A DNA stretch of 64,000 bases from Paralvinella palmiformis (Eukaryota; Annelida; Polychaeta; Terebellida; Alvinellidae). The notes beneath the pieces are model-generated. The model saw nothing but the letters and a program-made list of their open reading frames with translations. It ran no database searches and was not told where the DNA came from. Numbering within the stretch: position 1 is the stretch's first letter; each line of letters opens with the position of its first letter. The DNA lies in contig JAODUP010000510.1 in assembly GCA_025642065.1 (NCBI GenBank), positions 352,501 through 416,500 on the forward strand, written 5' to 3'. Both the position numbers and the translations under genes were made by a program. Below are positions 63,305-64,000 of this stretch, piece by piece.

Positions 63305-64000
63305 ATGTAGCTCGCTCTATGCGACTAAATAACTACTTATCTAATATTTTATCACACAATCATCATAAGCATTACACCGATAAACTTATTTCCATATTAT
63401 TTCCTGATATAGGAGAAATATATGTTTGGTTTTGTTGTTTCCTGTTTGTCTGTTTTGTTATTTAGACATATAGCACCTCCTACCTGAAATGGTTGCCTCG
63501 AGCGACGTATTTGCCCTAATGAGGCACGCAGAAGCCAAAATTGTGGAACATAAACACAATACGAACGCCTTTCGAATTCTGAGCCTCATACACTTCCCCA
63601 TTTTATCCGTTCGAATTCGATTACGCGAGGTAGCAGCCTTAATATCCCGTACACGTCTGTTATTTTAACTAGCCATCCCTGATGCTAGTACGAGCGACGA
63701 ATCGATGACAGTTCTCAGAAATTCATTCCCAGTTCGAACAACTTCTGTCTGATATTATTGTTCACTCTCCGTTACTATTAGCGTGCGTCTGTCTGAGCTG
63801 TTTTCTCTCAGCGCCCCCACCAGACGAACTAGGTGCAGCCAAAAAATGAACCAGCTTCTCTCAGATAATTCTCTAACCTTTCTGAAGTCCTCTCAAACGC
63901 GTGCTAAGATTATCACGTCCTGCTCGTCACAGCAGACGATAACTAAATATCAATTAAATCGTGCGAAACTAATTTATACATCGGGATGTTTTAATGGGTT
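62779..64000. other. Upstream region of the GHDC-like gene
   Basis: Includes a CACT tandem run near 63082, a CT/AT microsatellite at 63259-63303 and a possible 5' UTR exon. No other gene recognised. Confidence 0.4.
63484..63620 (-). promoter_or_regulatory. Possible non-coding first exon of the GHDC-like gene
   Basis: On -, a donor-like CAG/GTAGGAG falls at 63484/63483, and an acceptor-like TTGATAG precedes the GHDC start by 16 bases (near 62795). Sequence upstream of the donor has no long frame, as expected for 5' UTR. The upstream limit is arbitrary. Confidence 0.3.

Overview
This is nuclear DNA from an animal: AT-rich, intron-dense, and full of microsatellites, tRNA-derived SINEs and small DNA-transposon copies. 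An invertebrate, probably a marine lophotrochozoan such as a mollusc, is the best guess. It is inferred from the set of genes (a secreted protein with three IgGFc_N domains, an animal GH3-domain protein, a CCDC169 orthologue) and from the repeats. No marker settles the taxon.

Layout. (1) 1-12.75 kb: a possible 3' exon of an unidentified gene (about 1.1-1.3 kb), then the adenine DNA glycosylase MUTYH on + in at least 15 exons (1534-12651). One intron uses a GC donor, and a PCNA-binding PIP box lies in the last exon. (2) 14.57-24.02 kb, -: an 11-exon gene for a secreted protein of about 1944 residues, with a signal peptide, three IgGFc_N domains separated by Ser/Thr-rich linkers, and a small C-terminal domain. 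All splice phases agree. (3) 24-36.7 kb: a gene-poor, repeat-rich stretch with LINE tails, a hAT transposase relic, a decayed THAP-domain gene and SINEs. (4) 36.75-42.94 kb, +: NDUFC2, a complex I accessory subunit, in three exons. Its second intron holds a three-level nest of transposons. (5) 45.34-49.98 kb, -: the coiled-coil protein CCDC169 in six exons, convergent with NDUFC2; a Tigger/pogo-like element with a 41-bp palindrome sits in its first intron. (6) 50-56 kb: mostly repeats, with a frameshifted THAP relic. (7) 56.07-62.78 kb, -: a GH3-domain protein (GHDC-like) in five coding exons; its first intron carries a 655-bp direct duplication and a terminal-inverted-repeat element.

The genes do not form a shared pathway: they cover DNA repair, an extracellular or mucosal-type protein, respiration, a coiled-coil protein and a GH3-fold enzyme. 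The most unusual gene is the triple IgGFc_N protein, whose exon phases suggest that a domain-plus-linker unit was duplicated in tandem. All exon models were built by eye from splice signals, reading frame and family resemblance, with no transcript evidence.
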